Shown in pieces: positions 1 through 9,080 of a stretch of 64,000 nucleotides of DNA. The notes below the pieces were generated by a model. That model was not told the origin of the DNA, did not search any database, and saw only the letters and a program-made list of their open reading frames with translations. Numbering within the stretch: the first letter of the stretch is position 1; the number at the start of each line of letters is the position of its first letter. This DNA comes from Aureispira sp050633105 (GTDB lineage Bacteria; Bacteroidota; Bacteroidia; Chitinophagales; Saprospiraceae), in the NCBI GenBank assembly GCA_050633105.1, contig JBOEFW010000026.1, forward strand, positions 1-64,000. Reading direction: 5' to 3'. The translations under genes were made by a program, and so were the position numbers.

Positions 1-473
1 CCTTTTCGTGATTTTAACCTGTTCTGACGCTCTAAAGAAAAGACACTGGCAATAAAAACAATGGTGAAGACCCCTACAAAAACTAAAAGAAGACTTTTAG
101 AAATGGGCAACATCTCTTCTATTTTCAAGCGAGATAAAAAGATTAAGCCGCCATAAATCGATAAGGTGATGAAATAAGCTGAAAGGATAATTAAATAAAT
201 ACTATAAAGAAGAAACGTCCAATAATGTTTGAGGAGGAGGTATTTAGGGATTAAGTAGTAAATAGTGGTATAAGTGGTGAAAATAGTAACAGGCATGAGT
301 AACAGAGAGAAATGGATGATTTTATCTAAATCTTCTGTTTGAAACTTTAGAAATTGTGTGAAGAAAAGTAAAACTAGACCCCATAGAACAGTATGTAAAA
401 GCACAACCTTTAAAGTTCTTTTACTAAAATGTGTTTTTCTAATCATGGACTTACTATTGGATCGGCTACTCAT
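1..473 (-). CDS. LytS/YehU-type sensor histidine kinase, N-terminal membrane part (partial)
   Basis: Reading the minus strand from an ATG at 473-471 gives 157 codons without a stop, running off the window start. The translation begins MSSRSNSKSMIRKTHFSKRT and contains about four hydrophobic segments. Between the second and third lies the motif YYLIPKYLLLKHYW, which is typical of the membrane part of Bacteroidota LytS/YehU-family sensor kinases. In that family the membrane region is followed by a His_kinase domain and usually a LytTR response regulator downstream; both would lie outside this window. A second in-frame ATG at 446 is possible. The kinase assignment rests on the membrane part only, because the catalytic domain is not visible. 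Confidence 0.72.
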   Translation of the reverse strand, partial: MSSRSNSKSMIRKTHFSKRTLKVVLLHTVLWGLVLLFFTQFLKFQTEDLDKIIHFSLLLMPVTIFTTYTTIYYLIPKYLLLKHYWTFLLYSIYLIILSAYFITLSIYGGLIFLSRLKIEEMLPISKSLLLVFVGVFTIVFIASVFSLERQNRLKSRK

Positions 474-771
474 AAGGGATGTATAGTGTTTCTTAAGACC
501 TTATAATAATTTTTCCTGCCCACTTCAACAACTAAAAGCGATGAATAACTTACCTAGAGCGCTGAATAGCCAAAGAACCATGATTGATGCTAGGATCCAA
601 TAAAGTAACCGTGATGTGTCGCTTCAATAATGTCATCCATCGCAAATCAAAAAAAAAATGCTGGACTTACTCTATCATTGTTTTATCAGATAGGACATTA
701 TGGAGAAGTTATACTATAAGAGTAGAAGGTGATGTCCTAAAAAACATTTTATAAACTAGCAAAAAATAATT
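474..771. other. Divergent intergenic region
   Basis: This 298-base AT-rich gap separates the minus-strand kinase fragment from the plus-strand ExbB-like gene, so it must hold promoters for both. I found no convincing TTTG/TAnnTTTG pair. A 28-codon minus-strand frame at 550-636 is too short to call a gene. Confidence 0.4.
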
Positions 772-1149
772 ATGTTGATTAGACTATTGATAAATGGAGG
801 GTTATTTTTTACGGGCCCTATTGCCTTATTAGCGATCGCTGTATGGATATTGGCTATTCATTGTAGAGTGACAATTAAAACAAATGAGCGGGTTGTCCAA
901 CAAATCAAACTCTTTCATGGACTAGGGTTATTGGCCTTTATTCTAGGTATACTTGGGCAACTTTTAGGCTTGGCGGAAGGGTTGAGTAGTATTACCTCCG
1001 CAGGAGGGGTGTCTAGTGAAATACTAATAGAAGGCCTTAAAATTTCTTCTATTCCTACTGTATTAGGATTCATTACTTTTACCAGCGCTAAGCTAGCAAG
1101 TATCTACCTAACTCGGCTATATAACAAACTTCCAACAGCTAATAGCTAG
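772..1149 (+). CDS. Small MotA/TolQ/ExbB proton-channel-like membrane protein
   Basis: This is a 125-residue protein with three predicted membrane segments (about residues 5-28, 48-68 and 85-112). The last two segments, with GLLAFILGILGQLLGLAEG and a Ser/Thr/Gly-rich third helix (PTVLGFITFTSAKLASIY), resemble TM2 and TM3 of ExbB/TolQ/MotA channels, in which polar residues line a proton path. It is shorter than classical ExbB (about 220-240 residues) because the cytoplasmic loops are almost absent. No exbD or tonB partner is adjacent; the next gene is a Crp/Fnr regulator. The family call comes from the helix pattern and glycine spacing, and the function is inferred. It could also be a structural relative without channel activity. 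Confidence 0.55.
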   Translation: MLIRLLINGGLFFTGPIALLAIAVWILAIHCRVTIKTNERVVQQIKLFHGLGLLAFILGILGQLLGLAEGLSSITSAGGVSSEILIEGLKISSIPTVLGFITFTSAKLASIYLTRLYNKLPTANS

Positions 1150-1402
1150 ATTTCTTAACTAGAAATAAATAACTAACAAAGCATTTGGCTTTGCGATGTA
1201 TAGTGTTGCTCAAAAGAGCGGGGGATTTTGAAAGTAAATTCTTTATGTCCCCTTCAATTATCCTCAATTTGATTGGCAGGGAAGTAGTGTTTTTTTGCTT
1301 CAAGCAAAAAAAAAATAAGATATAGTTAAAAATGTGCTTATTTTTAGTGTAGCTGAAAAAGCACCAGTAGACTATAAATTATTTTGAACGCTTACTTCTA
1401 TT

Positions 1403-1987
1403 ATGACAATTGAGAATCTATTAAAACAGCTCTTACCCCATTTTTCCTTTACTGCAACAGAGTTACAATATTTATTATCGTTAGTTAGAACAAAGGCCTT
1501 AGCCAAAGGCGATTTCCTCTTGAGAGAAGGGCAAGTTTGCCGAGATATTGCTTATGTACAGCAAGGTTTATTTATGTATTACACGGTGCAAGATGGAGAT
1601 ATAAAACCTGCCGATTTTGGAGAAGAACAGAGTTGGGTCTCTTATGTGAAAAGTTTCTCGACCCAAACTATAGGCGATATGAATATAGTGGCCTTAGAAG
1701 ATGCTGTTGTTTATTGTATCAGTTATGACAATTTGCAGGAACTCTTTAAGCAGTACCCTCAATTCATGTCTTTGCAGTTGAAGAAGGTGCAGGAAGCATT
1801 GGCAAAGTCTATTCAACAGGCTAATTATTTGGCGCATTTGACCGCTCAAGAACGATATCATAAACTCTTAGAAGAACATCCAGTTTGGGTGCGACGAGTG
1901 CCACAATACCACTTGGCCGCTTACTTGGGGATTCGCCCTCAGTCCTTGAGTCGAATAAGAAAAGATAGCAATAAAAAGAAAAGTTAA
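1403..1987 (+). CDS. Crp/Fnr family transcriptional regulator
   Basis: This 194-residue protein has the Crp layout. A cyclic-nucleotide-binding-like beta-roll spans about residues 15-120 (LLREGQVCRDIAYVQQGLF, then an acidic loop ending in FGEEQSWVSY). A long helix follows, then a short C-terminal DNA-binding helix-turn-helix at about 165-190 (YHLAAYLGIRPQSLSRIRKD). The length fits Bacteroidota one-component Crp regulators. The cAMP phosphate-binding Arg motif of E. coli Crp is not preserved, so the ligand, if any, is unknown. The gene stands alone, with no visible target operon beside it. Confidence 0.85.
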   Translation: MTIENLLKQLLPHFSFTATELQYLLSLVRTKALAKGDFLLREGQVCRDIAYVQQGLFMYYTVQDGDIKPADFGEEQSWVSYVKSFSTQTIGDMNIVALEDAVVYCISYDNLQELFKQYPQFMSLQLKKVQEALAKSIQQANYLAHLTAQERYHKLLEEHPVWVRRVPQYHLAAYLGIRPQSLSRIRKDSNKKKS

Positions 1988-2520
1988 CATTTGTGCATGA
2001 AAGGCGCTGCTAAAAGTTGGATCTTTGAATTATTCAACGCCTAATTCTAGTTACACAAGAAGCTTCTAATACCTAATAATTGAAAGCATTAACTACTAGT
2101 AAATAATACAATATTAACAAGGTATTTAGTTTTAGCATGTATTTTCTTTTGTTATTCAAAAGAGTAAGTGATTTTTTGGAAATTAAAATATTTTTTTTAA
2201 ATTTGAATATGTTATCCATTTAGCCCCAACTTGATTTGCATTAAAAGAGTGGAATTCTTCTACTCTAAAATCAATAGGATACATAAAATAACCCTAGTAA
2301 ATTGATAGAGGAACGAATCGGTTCTTCATTCATTACTGGTGCTAACTTTCCTAGTTAGTAGCGTTATTGACCATCTATTTCCAGAGACCAACATTAATTT
2401 ACCTTCTAAGATTGAACCTCTTCTTATCATTGGTTACCCCCACCATTGTCTATTAGAGAAGGTATTGTATTCCTATGCACCTAGAATAGGTGTAGTTGTT
2501 CATAATTAAAACCAATAAAG
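1988..2520. other. Intergenic region, no gene seen
   Basis: This 533-base AT-rich stretch precedes the lipoprotein gene. No open frame, tRNA or strong hairpin with a T-tract is seen. Around 2112-2245 it shows patchy similarity to the region at about 1172-1284 in front of the Crp/Fnr gene (see findings). Confidence 0.4.
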
Positions 2521-3333
2521 ATGACAATTAACAAAATCTTGTCCATTGCTATTCTTTTTTTCTTCTTAACTTCTTGTGAGAAAGAAACATTGATAGAGGA
2601 GGCAACAACAGAACACGAATCCATTACTTTTGGAGGCGGAACTTCTGACCAACCCAAAGAAACCCAAGAAGAGGTGGTTAAACGAATGCGCGCAAAAACG
2701 CTTCAATTCTTAGAAATGACAGGCCAATCCATGGATCTTCTTACAGAAAGTGTTGTAGGAGCTAAGGCGATTAACAGTGCTTATAATTCTGGGAGAATTA
2801 CGAATGGATATCCATCGCTTCCCTATAGTGGTCTTGATCCACTCCATTTTGGAACTAGAACAGGGACAACTCAATGGATTTCTTTGACTCTAGACAACAG
2901 TTATATTAGTACCACACCAGATGGTTTTACTAATAACCGCTCAGGTCGCGTAAACTTTTACTTACGTGGTGTGAATCAAAGAGTAAGCCTTAATTTCTCT
3001 ATTAATGTAGGAACACAAAATGCTGTTATCACTCCATCTACTACCGCTAGTTTGCACAGTAGGGCAATGCCAAATACAAGCTTTGCTTTTGGTGGCCCTA
3101 TGGCGGTTACGATTCATTCTAATACAGCGGGTTGGCTCTGGATAGAAGTTAAAAAATCTGGAACAGTAGTTTTCAGTTCTTTGTACCGATATAACTATAA
3201 CACTGGCCTAAATGCAAGAAATGGAGGCCATATCGATGCTTATGGATTTGGACAACAACTCGTTGGCCCGCTTCCTCCTTGGACACCAGCAGGATTCACA
3301 ACTAATTACAGCGGTTATTGTGGTTGGTTCTAG
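2521..3333 (+). CDS. Lipoprotein of unknown function
   Basis: This 270-residue protein starts with a lipoprotein signal peptide (MTINKILSIAILFFFLTSCE), whose lipobox cysteine is residue 19. A low-complexity acidic linker follows, and then a roughly 180-residue region rich in Ser/Thr/Asn/Gly with alternating hydrophobics (RVNFYLRGVNQRVSLNFSIN), consistent with a beta-sandwich exposed outside the cytoplasm. It ends in YSGYCGWF. I do not recognise the family. It lies 172 bases upstream of the fibre-like protein gene in the same orientation, so both may concern the cell surface, but no shared operon is evident. Confidence 0.7.
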   Translation: MTINKILSIAILFFFLTSCEKETLIEEATTEHESITFGGGTSDQPKETQEEVVKRMRAKTLQFLEMTGQSMDLLTESVVGAKAINSAYNSGRITNGYPSLPYSGLDPLHFGTRTGTTQWISLTLDNSYISTTPDGFTNNRSGRVNFYLRGVNQRVSLNFSINVGTQNAVITPSTTASLHSRAMPNTSFAFGGPMAVTIHSNTAGWLWIEVKKSGTVVFSSLYRYNYNTGLNARNGGHIDAYGFGQQLVGPLPPWTPAGFTTNYSGYCGWF

Positions 3334-3505
3334 TCATAAACTCCGCTACTGCCCATGCTATTTCATCAAAGAAAACAGCTCTAAAACCCTATTTCAATTT
3401 AACTCTTAGAAAGACACCTGTGTATTTACATACATAAGCAGTCACTAATGCCCATAAGCGACTTAAGCTCTTGTCATTTTTATTCGACCCCAAAAAATTA
3501 TAACA

Positions 3506-5614
3506 ATGAAACAGTTACTTCTCATTTCTGTCTTTCTTTTATTCTTCCCTTCTTTTATTAACGCCCAAGGAGTTGGAATTGGCAAGGAAGAGGCGGCTCC
3601 CGATCCTTCCGCTATGTTGGATGTGCAATCTGATAGCAAGGGATTACTTATTCCTAGAGTTGCTCTAAAAAGTACAGCAGATTTAGAAACGATTCCAGAA
3701 CCTGCGACTAGTTTATTGATTTACAATACCTCTAATTCGGATGACCTAGTTACTGGTTTCTATTATTTTAATGGAACAGCTTGGACGCCCATTAGTCAAG
3801 GCAATGCGAGCGAATTATCGCTTACGCCTCGTCAATTGGATTTCTTACAGGTAGGAAGCCTACCTCCTGTTAATGAAAGTGCAGGACCACAAGTTTTAAC
3901 AACGACACCTTCTGGGGGGATAGCTTGGGCCGCAGCTCTAGCTCCTGTTGCCCCTTCTTGGTTATTGAATGGAAATGCAGGAACCAATGTCAATAACTTT
4001 ATTGGTACGACAGATGCGCAGGCGTTGAACTTTAGAACCAATAATACGAATTGGTTGCGTCTAACAACCAAAGGTCAATTAGAATTTTTAAATGGTCGAC
4101 GCTCTATTTTTATAGGAGAAGATGCAGGTAATTCCAATGTATTTGGAAGCTATATAACAGCATTGGGTTACAAAGTATTAGAATCGAACACCAATGGTAG
4201 TGGACATGTTGCCATAGGTGCTTTTGCATTGAATTCGAATACCATTGGTAATCGTAATGTTGCGATAGGAGAAAATGCCCTTAGGAATAATACAGAAGGG
4301 AATAACAATACAGCTATTGGTGGTCTGGCAATGTCTAACAATACAACAGGTAACAGTAATGTTGCTATAGGTGATGCCGCTTTACTTTTGAATGAAACAG
4401 GTAATGAGAATACAGCAATAGGACTTGGTGCTCTTTATTTGAATAAAACAGGTAACAATAATAATGCTGTTGGTAATCAAGTACTTCATTTGAACACAGA
4501 AGGTAATAACAACAATGGAATGGGTGCTTATGCTCTTTACTCCAATAAGGAGGGAGATAACAACACAGCAATTGGTCGAGAAGCGGTCTATTCTAATACA
4601 ACAGGTAGCAATAATGTAGGTATTGGCAAACGTGCTCTGTATGCAAATAGTGCAGGAAGTAGTAATATCGCTATCGGTAAAAAGTCGTTGGAGAGCAATA
4701 TCTCTGGAACGAATAATATTGCCCTTGGAGAAAATGCCTTGAATAAAAATGGAAGTAGTTTAAATAATGCTGTTGGATTTAATGCCTTAGAGAATAATCT
4801 AGGCGGAGTCGCAAATAATGCCTTTGGTAATGCTGCTCTAGGATCCAATACAGAAGGGGAGGCCAATAGTGCTGTCGGAACTTATGCCCTTAATAACAAT
4901 ACAACAGGGAGTAGTAATTCGGGAGTTGGGAGAAATGTGCTTCTTTTTAATAGAACAGGAAATAACAACAGTGCTCTAGGATACGATGCTTTAAAAGGGA
5001 ATTCTTCAGGCAGTAATAATACGGCTGTTGGAACGTTCGCTTATACCTCAACTGGAAATTACAGTAATTCTACAGGATTGGGATATCAAGCAAGTGTTTC
5101 TGCTTCCAATCAAGTGCGTTTGGGAAATAGTGCAGTAACAAGTATTGGTGGTTATGCCAGCTGGACAAATGTATCCGATGCTCGTTTCAAGAAAGATATT
5201 CAAGAAGATGTAGCAGGGTTAGAGTTTATCAATAAACTACGTCCTGTGACGTATCATTTAGATATGGATGCGATTGCTGGTTTTTATAAAATCCCAACAG
5301 AATTGCGCTCGCTAGAAACAGAAGCTATTAAAGGCCAGCAAGTTCAAACAGGATTTATTGCACAAGAAGTAGTGGCGGCTGCTGAACAGTTAGATTATGA
5401 CTTTAGTGGAGTGGATCGCCCTAAAAACGAGCAAGACAATTATGGTTTACGTTATGCCGAGTTTACCGTTCCATTGGTAAAAGCAGTACAAGAGCTTTCT
5501 CAAGAACTCAAAGCCTCGCGCCAGCAAAATCAAACTTTAAAAGCGGAATTGGATACAATGAAAGCGGAATTGGCTGAAATCAAAGCGATGCTAGAAACAG
5601 AAGCTTCTAAGTAA
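3506..5614 (+). CDS. Fibre/adhesin-like protein with 17-residue head repeats and S74 chaperone domain
   Basis: This 702-residue exported protein has a signal peptide (residues 1-20, ending INAQ). Residues 22-100 form the Bacteroidota leader region (GIGKEEAAPDPSAMLDVQS). Residues 235-522 hold about 17 copies of a 17-residue repeat of the form (N/T)AIGxxALxxNTTGxxN, like the left-handed beta-roll head repeats of YadA-type trimeric adhesins. Near residue 555 the motif SDARFKKDI begins an S74-type intramolecular chaperone domain (LRPVTYHLD, then TGFIAQEV), the self-cleaving domain of phage tail spikes in which the Ser is the nucleophile. The protein ends in a coiled coil from about 660. The likely product is a trimeric surface fibre matured by autocleavage; its role in adhesion is inferred. 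The T9SS-sorted gene 36 bases downstream probably shares the transcript. Confidence 0.82.
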   Translation: MKQLLLISVFLLFFPSFINAQGVGIGKEEAAPDPSAMLDVQSDSKGLLIPRVALKSTADLETIPEPATSLLIYNTSNSDDLVTGFYYFNGTAWTPISQGNASELSLTPRQLDFLQVGSLPPVNESAGPQVLTTTPSGGIAWAAALAPVAPSWLLNGNAGTNVNNFIGTTDAQALNFRTNNTNWLRLTTKGQLEFLNGRRSIFIGEDAGNSNVFGSYITALGYKVLESNTNGSGHVAIGAFALNSNTIGNRNVAIGENALRNNTEGNNNTAIGGLAMSNNTTGNSNVAIGDAALLLNETGNENTAIGLGALYLNKTGNNNNAVGNQVLHLNTEGNNNNGMGAYALYSNKEGDNNTAIGREAVYSNTTGSNNVGIGKRALYANSAGSSNIAIGKKSLESNISGTNNIALGENALNKNGSSLNNAVGFNALENNLGGVANNAFGNAALGSNTEGEANSAVGTYALNNNTTGSSNSGVGRNVLLFNRTGNNNSALGYDALKGNSSGSNNTAVGTFAYTSTGNYSNSTGLGYQASVSASNQVRLGNSAVTSIGGYASWTNVSDARFKKDIQEDVAGLEFINKLRPVTYHLDMDAIAGFYKIPTELRSLETEAIKGQQVQTGFIAQEVVAAAEQLDYDFSGVDRPKNEQDNYGLRYAEFTVPLVKAVQELSQELKASRQQNQTLKAELDTMKAELAEIKAMLETEASK
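4208..5071 (+). repeat. 51-bp coding tandem repeat (about 17 copies)
   Basis: This in-frame degenerate tandem array encodes the 17-residue head repeat of the fibre protein. The copies differ at the DNA level, with synonymous and conservative changes, so the array is old and under protein-level selection rather than a recent expansion. One unit near residues 420-437 is one residue short. Confidence 0.8.
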
Positions 5615-5650
5615 GAAGGTCTAATTTTATGGACTACAATCCTTATAAAA

Positions 5651-6814
5651 ATGAAAAAATATATAAAATTAGGCCTGCTTTTGGCCTGTTCTAATGGCCT
5701 GCTCGCTCAGCATGGGCTTACCAACCACGGGGCTACTATCCAAGTGGAGGCGCAAACAACCTTGACGATTACGCAGGGAAGTTTAATTAACCAAACAAAG
5801 GGTTCAATTTTGAATGCAGGACAAATTTCTTTGGAAAAAGACTGGAAACAAGAGGATAAAGAGGCTTTGTATACAGGCGCAGGAAGTTTATTGTTTAATG
5901 GCAAAAACGATCAATCTATTGTTAGTGCTTCAGAATTGGTCATCCATCAGTTAGTGATTGACAATGGTCATCAATTAGATTTGAAGGCTCCAATACAAAT
6001 TACACAACAAGCTGATTTGTCTAACAATAGTCAATTGGTTTTAAATAATCATCATTGTACGTTGGCTCCAACAGCAGTTGTTGTTAATTATGATGAGCAA
6101 CATTATGTCATTACCAATAAAAAAGGTTGCTTACAACAACAAGTAGGGGAGCCCGCAGCCCTGTTTCCTGTAGGAAATGCACATTACAATCCAATTGTTG
6201 TGCAAAACAGAGGCACGGAAGATCAGTTTAGTATTCGTGTTGAGAAATCGGAGGAGGAGCCGTCGAATACCGTAGCAGCTATTTGGTTCGTCAAAGAAGC
6301 AATAACTGGCGGTTCTTTGGCAAATTTTCAAGTACAATGGGAGCTAGAACAAGAAGGCAGTCAATTTATTAGAGAAGAAGCTGGGGTAGCTTTTTGGCAC
6401 GGGGCTAGTTGGCTAGTCCCTTCGATCGCTTCTTCAAGTTGGAATTCCCAATTGTCTACGCAAACAACAAAAGAAGTGACGAAGATGGGGCCTATACGGG
6501 TTCAAAGTAAAGACCGTTCTTCTTTGGTTGTCTCTAGTACTGAAAATGAACCGTTCAAGCAAGCGAATACCGTTCAAGCTTTTCCAAATCCTGTTGAAAC
6601 GCATCTTCATATTCGTTCTGACGTGACACTAAAAGAGGCGTCTATTGAGGTCTTGGACAGTAAAGGAAGTTTACTTTTACAAACCACACAAACGATAGAG
6701 GCTGGAAATCTTTTTCAGTTAGAAGGAATGGCCGATTGGCCCGAAGGGCTCTATTGGGTGCACATAAGGAAGGGTAATACAACCGTTTTTTCTCAAAAAA
6801 TTGTGAAAAAATAG
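5651..6814 (+). CDS. T9SS type A sorting domain protein
   Basis: This 387-residue exported protein has a signal peptide at residues 1-20 (LGLLLACSNGLLAQ). The middle part is beta-rich, with Asn/Gln-rich strands (NHGATIQVEAQTTLTITQGS) suggestive of a beta-solenoid. The last 80 residues are a type A sorting domain: AFPNPVETHLHIRS, then a Gly/Glu region and the terminal QKIVKK. Such domains direct substrates through the type IX secretion system and are removed at the cell surface. It follows the fibre gene by 36 bases and is followed by a terminator, so the two genes look like an operon whose products meet at the cell surface. No enzymatic motif is seen. Confidence 0.8.
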   Translation: MKKYIKLGLLLACSNGLLAQHGLTNHGATIQVEAQTTLTITQGSLINQTKGSILNAGQISLEKDWKQEDKEALYTGAGSLLFNGKNDQSIVSASELVIHQLVIDNGHQLDLKAPIQITQQADLSNNSQLVLNNHHCTLAPTAVVVNYDEQHYVITNKKGCLQQQVGEPAALFPVGNAHYNPIVVQNRGTEDQFSIRVEKSEEEPSNTVAAIWFVKEAITGGSLANFQVQWELEQEGSQFIREEAGVAFWHGASWLVPSIASSSWNSQLSTQTTKEVTKMGPIRVQSKDRSSLVVSSTENEPFKQANTVQAFPNPVETHLHIRSDVTLKEASIEVLDSKGSLLLQTTQTIEAGNLFQLEGMADWPEGLYWVHIRKGNTTVFSQKIVKK

Positions 6815-6835
6815 CCTTCACCATTTAAACAGAAT

Positions 6836-6859
6836 CCCAGCATTTGCTGGGGCTTTGTT
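6836..6859 (+). terminator. Rho-independent terminator
   Basis: A perfect 6-bp stem CCCAGC/GCTGGG with an ATTT loop (6836-6851) is followed by a T-rich run. It lies 22 bases after the stop of the T9SS-sorted gene and closes the fibre/T9SS unit. Confidence 0.75.
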
Positions 6860-6998
6860 ATTATACAAGCTAGCGAAATGCCTCCAATTCTAGATAATGG
6901 AAAACTCCAATGGGTGTGTATTAAACTATAAGCGCTATTTGGGGTAGTAATGGTTATAGACTGTTTTTATGACTTGTTATTAACCATCAATCAATCTT

Positions 6999-7394
6999 TT
7001 GAAACGCTTAATTTTTCTTCTACTCTTACTGGCCACCTCTTGGTTGCCCTATTCTACCCATCGTTGGTTGACTTTACCGTACAGCAAAGCGGTTTGGGAG
7101 AGTTATGCGTTGTATAGTAGTGCTGGAATTGTTGTCTTGCTATCCTTCGCAAATGTTTTATTAATGCTTTCTTTTAAAGCGCTCTACTTTCGGTTACAAC
7201 TCCTAAAAATGGTGGCAATATTGCTGTTTTTATTGCTGTTCTTTCCGATCATAATGGGGGGATTAAATGCGTACCATGGTACGCATGCTTGGGTAGATGC
7301 ACTTGCTTTGGGAATCCTTTATGGGAACTTACAATGGCTCTATAAAGTGTATCAAGAGTTGTTAGTCATTTATGAAAATCATAATTCAGGGTAG
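6999..7394 (+). CDS. Small integral membrane protein of unknown function
   Basis: This 131-residue hydrophobic protein has a first helix that may act as a signal anchor (KRLIFLLLLLATSWLPYS), two central membrane segments (about residues 40-60 and 66-88), and a fourth weakly hydrophobic stretch at 97-112. The start is a TTG codon; no in-frame ATG lies upstream near it, and the next Met falls inside the second helix. I do not recognise the family. It sits alone between a terminator and the aldehyde dehydrogenase gene. Confidence 0.6.
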   Translation: MKRLIFLLLLLATSWLPYSTHRWLTLPYSKAVWESYALYSSAGIVVLLSFANVLLMLSFKALYFRLQLLKMVAILLFLLLFFPIIMGGLNAYHGTHAWVDALALGILYGNLQWLYKVYQELLVIYENHNSG

Positions 7395-7421
7395 GAACTC
7401 TTTATTTTGAGTGCAGAATGG

Positions 7422-7429
7422 TACCTTTG
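7422..7429 (+). promoter_or_regulatory. Putative Bacteroidota -7 element
   Basis: TACCTTTG matches the TAnnTTTG -7 consensus and lies 65 bases before the aldehyde dehydrogenase start. No TTTG sits at the ideal distance upstream, so only half of the promoter is supported. Confidence 0.45.
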
Positions 7430-7494
7430 CGCATTGAAATGAAAAGGTAATTAACTCCTTTTTCTGATTTTGTAATCACAACTGAGCACAAGTT

Positions 7495-9024
7495 ATGCAA
7501 GAAGTACTAAAAGCACTCGGCTTAGAAGCCGTTAATTTTGGAACCAGCACTGGCGTTGAATTTTTTGGCGACACCAGCAAAAATTTAATAGCCTCTCATT
7601 CGCCTGTCGATGGCGCTTTGATTGGAAAAGTAAGTACCACTACTAAAGAGGAATACGAAAAAGTTATTGCTAGCGCCGAAGCTGCCTTTAAAACTTGGCG
7701 TTTGATGCCTGCTCCTCAACGTGGCGAAATTGTTCGTCAATACGGAGAAGCCTTAAGAGAGCACAAAGATAATTTGGGCCGCTTGGTATCTTATGAAATG
7801 GGAAAAAGCCTTCAAGAAGGTTGGGGAGAAGTACAAGAGATGATTGACATCTGTGATTTTGCAGTAGGGCTATCTCGCCAATTGTATGGTTTGAGCATGC
7901 ACTCAGAACGTCCTGGGCACCGTATGTATGAGCAGTGGCACCCAATGGGAATTGTAGGAATTATTTCTGCTTTTAATTTCCCTGTTGCCGTTTGGTCTTG
8001 GAATGCTATGATTGCCTTAGTTTGTGGTGATGTTAGTATATGGAAAGGTTCTGAAAAAACACCTTTGTGTAGTGTTGCCTGTCAGAACATTCTAGTTCAA
8101 GTATTAAAAGATAACAACCTGCCAGAAGGAATTTCTTCTATCGTAACAGGAAACTATGAAGTAGGAGAGTGGATGAGTACCGATACACGTATTCCTTTAG
8201 TTTCTGCTACAGGATCTACTCGTATGGGGAAAATTGTTGCACAGAAAGTAGCAGGTCGTTTAGGGCGTTACTTGTTAGAATTGGGTGGAAACAATGCTAT
8301 TATTGTTACCCCTCAAGCAGATTTAGAGGTAACTCTAGTTGGAGCGGTATTTGGAGCAGTTGGGACTTGTGGTCAACGTTGTACTAGTACACGTCGTTTG
8401 ATTATTCACGAAAGCGTCTATGATGACTTTACCGCTAAATTAGCCAATGCTTATGGTCAATTGCGTATTGGTGATCCATTGGATCAAAACAACCATGTAG
8501 GTCCATTGATCGACAAAGACGCGGTAGCGGCTTACAATAAATCGATCGAAGAAGCGAAGGCTGCTGGAGGAAATATTCTAGTGGAAGGTGGTGTTTTAGA
8601 AGGAGGGAACTACACAAGCGGTTGTTATGTGAAACCTTGTGTAATCGAAGTGTCGGAGCAATACGATATTGTCAAGCATGAAACATTTGCACCAATCTTG
8701 TATTTAATGAAATACAGTACTTTGGAAGAAGCGATTGCTATTCAGAATGATGTTCCTCAAGGATTGTCGTCTGCGATTATGACAACTAATTTGCGGGAAG
8801 CAGAAGCCTTCTTAAGCACGGCTGGTTCTGATTGTGGAATTGCTAATGTAAACATTGGTACTTCGGGCGCAGAGATTGGAGGAGCGTTTGGTGGAGAGAA
8901 AGACACAGGAGGAGGACGCGAGTCTGGTTCTGATTCTTGGAAAGCATACATGCGTCGCCAAACCAATACCATCAATTATACCGCAGAATTGCCATTGGCG
9001 CAAGGAATCAAGTTTGATTTTTAG
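7495..9024 (+). CDS. amaB: ALDH7-type aldehyde dehydrogenase (aminoadipate semialdehyde / piperideine-6-carboxylate dehydrogenase)
   Basis: This 509-residue protein is full length for NAD-dependent aldehyde dehydrogenases and needs no signal peptide. Catalytic residues are visible: Asn161 in AFNFPVAVWSWN, Glu262 in LLELGGNNAI, and the nucleophile Cys296 in GTCGQRCTSTRR. The GQRCTSTRR motif and the LLELGGNNA signature are typical of the ALDH7A1 (antiquitin) branch. That branch oxidises alpha-aminoadipic semialdehyde, in equilibrium with piperideine-6-carboxylate, in lysine degradation. The gene stands alone, with no lysine-degradation neighbour, so the substrate is inferred from the family. 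A 16-bp palindrome overlaps its stop. Confidence 0.85.
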   Translation: MQEVLKALGLEAVNFGTSTGVEFFGDTSKNLIASHSPVDGALIGKVSTTTKEEYEKVIASAEAAFKTWRLMPAPQRGEIVRQYGEALREHKDNLGRLVSYEMGKSLQEGWGEVQEMIDICDFAVGLSRQLYGLSMHSERPGHRMYEQWHPMGIVGIISAFNFPVAVWSWNAMIALVCGDVSIWKGSEKTPLCSVACQNILVQVLKDNNLPEGISSIVTGNYEVGEWMSTDTRIPLVSATGSTRMGKIVAQKVAGRLGRYLLELGGNNAIIVTPQADLEVTLVGAVFGAVGTCGQRCTSTRRLIIHESVYDDFTAKLANAYGQLRIGDPLDQNNHVGPLIDKDAVAAYNKSIEEAKAAGGNILVEGGVLEGGNYTSGCYVKPCVIEVSEQYDIVKHETFAPILYLMKYSTLEEAIAIQNDVPQGLSSAIMTTNLREAEAFLSTAGSDCGIANVNIGTSGAEIGGAFGGEKDTGGGRESGSDSWKAYMRRQTNTINYTAELPLAQGIKFDF

Positions 9025-9039
9025 ATCTCTTAAGAGATC
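9024..9039. repeat. 16-bp perfect palindrome
   Basis: GATCTCTTAAGAGATC begins on the last base of the aldehyde dehydrogenase stop codon. No T-tract follows, so it is not a classical terminator. It may be an mRNA 3' stabilising hairpin or chance. Confidence 0.4.
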
Positions 9040-9080
9040 CATCTAATAAAGAATAAGGCGGTTTACATTGTCTTGATAAG

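Noticed and set aside
550..636. 28-codon minus-strand frame near the kinase fragment
   Set aside because: It is too short and without family resemblance; it could be a remnant but cannot be supported.
4208..5071. Regular 51-bp repeat as a possible CRISPR array
   Set aside because: The repeat is in-frame coding, degenerate at the DNA level and lacks spacers.
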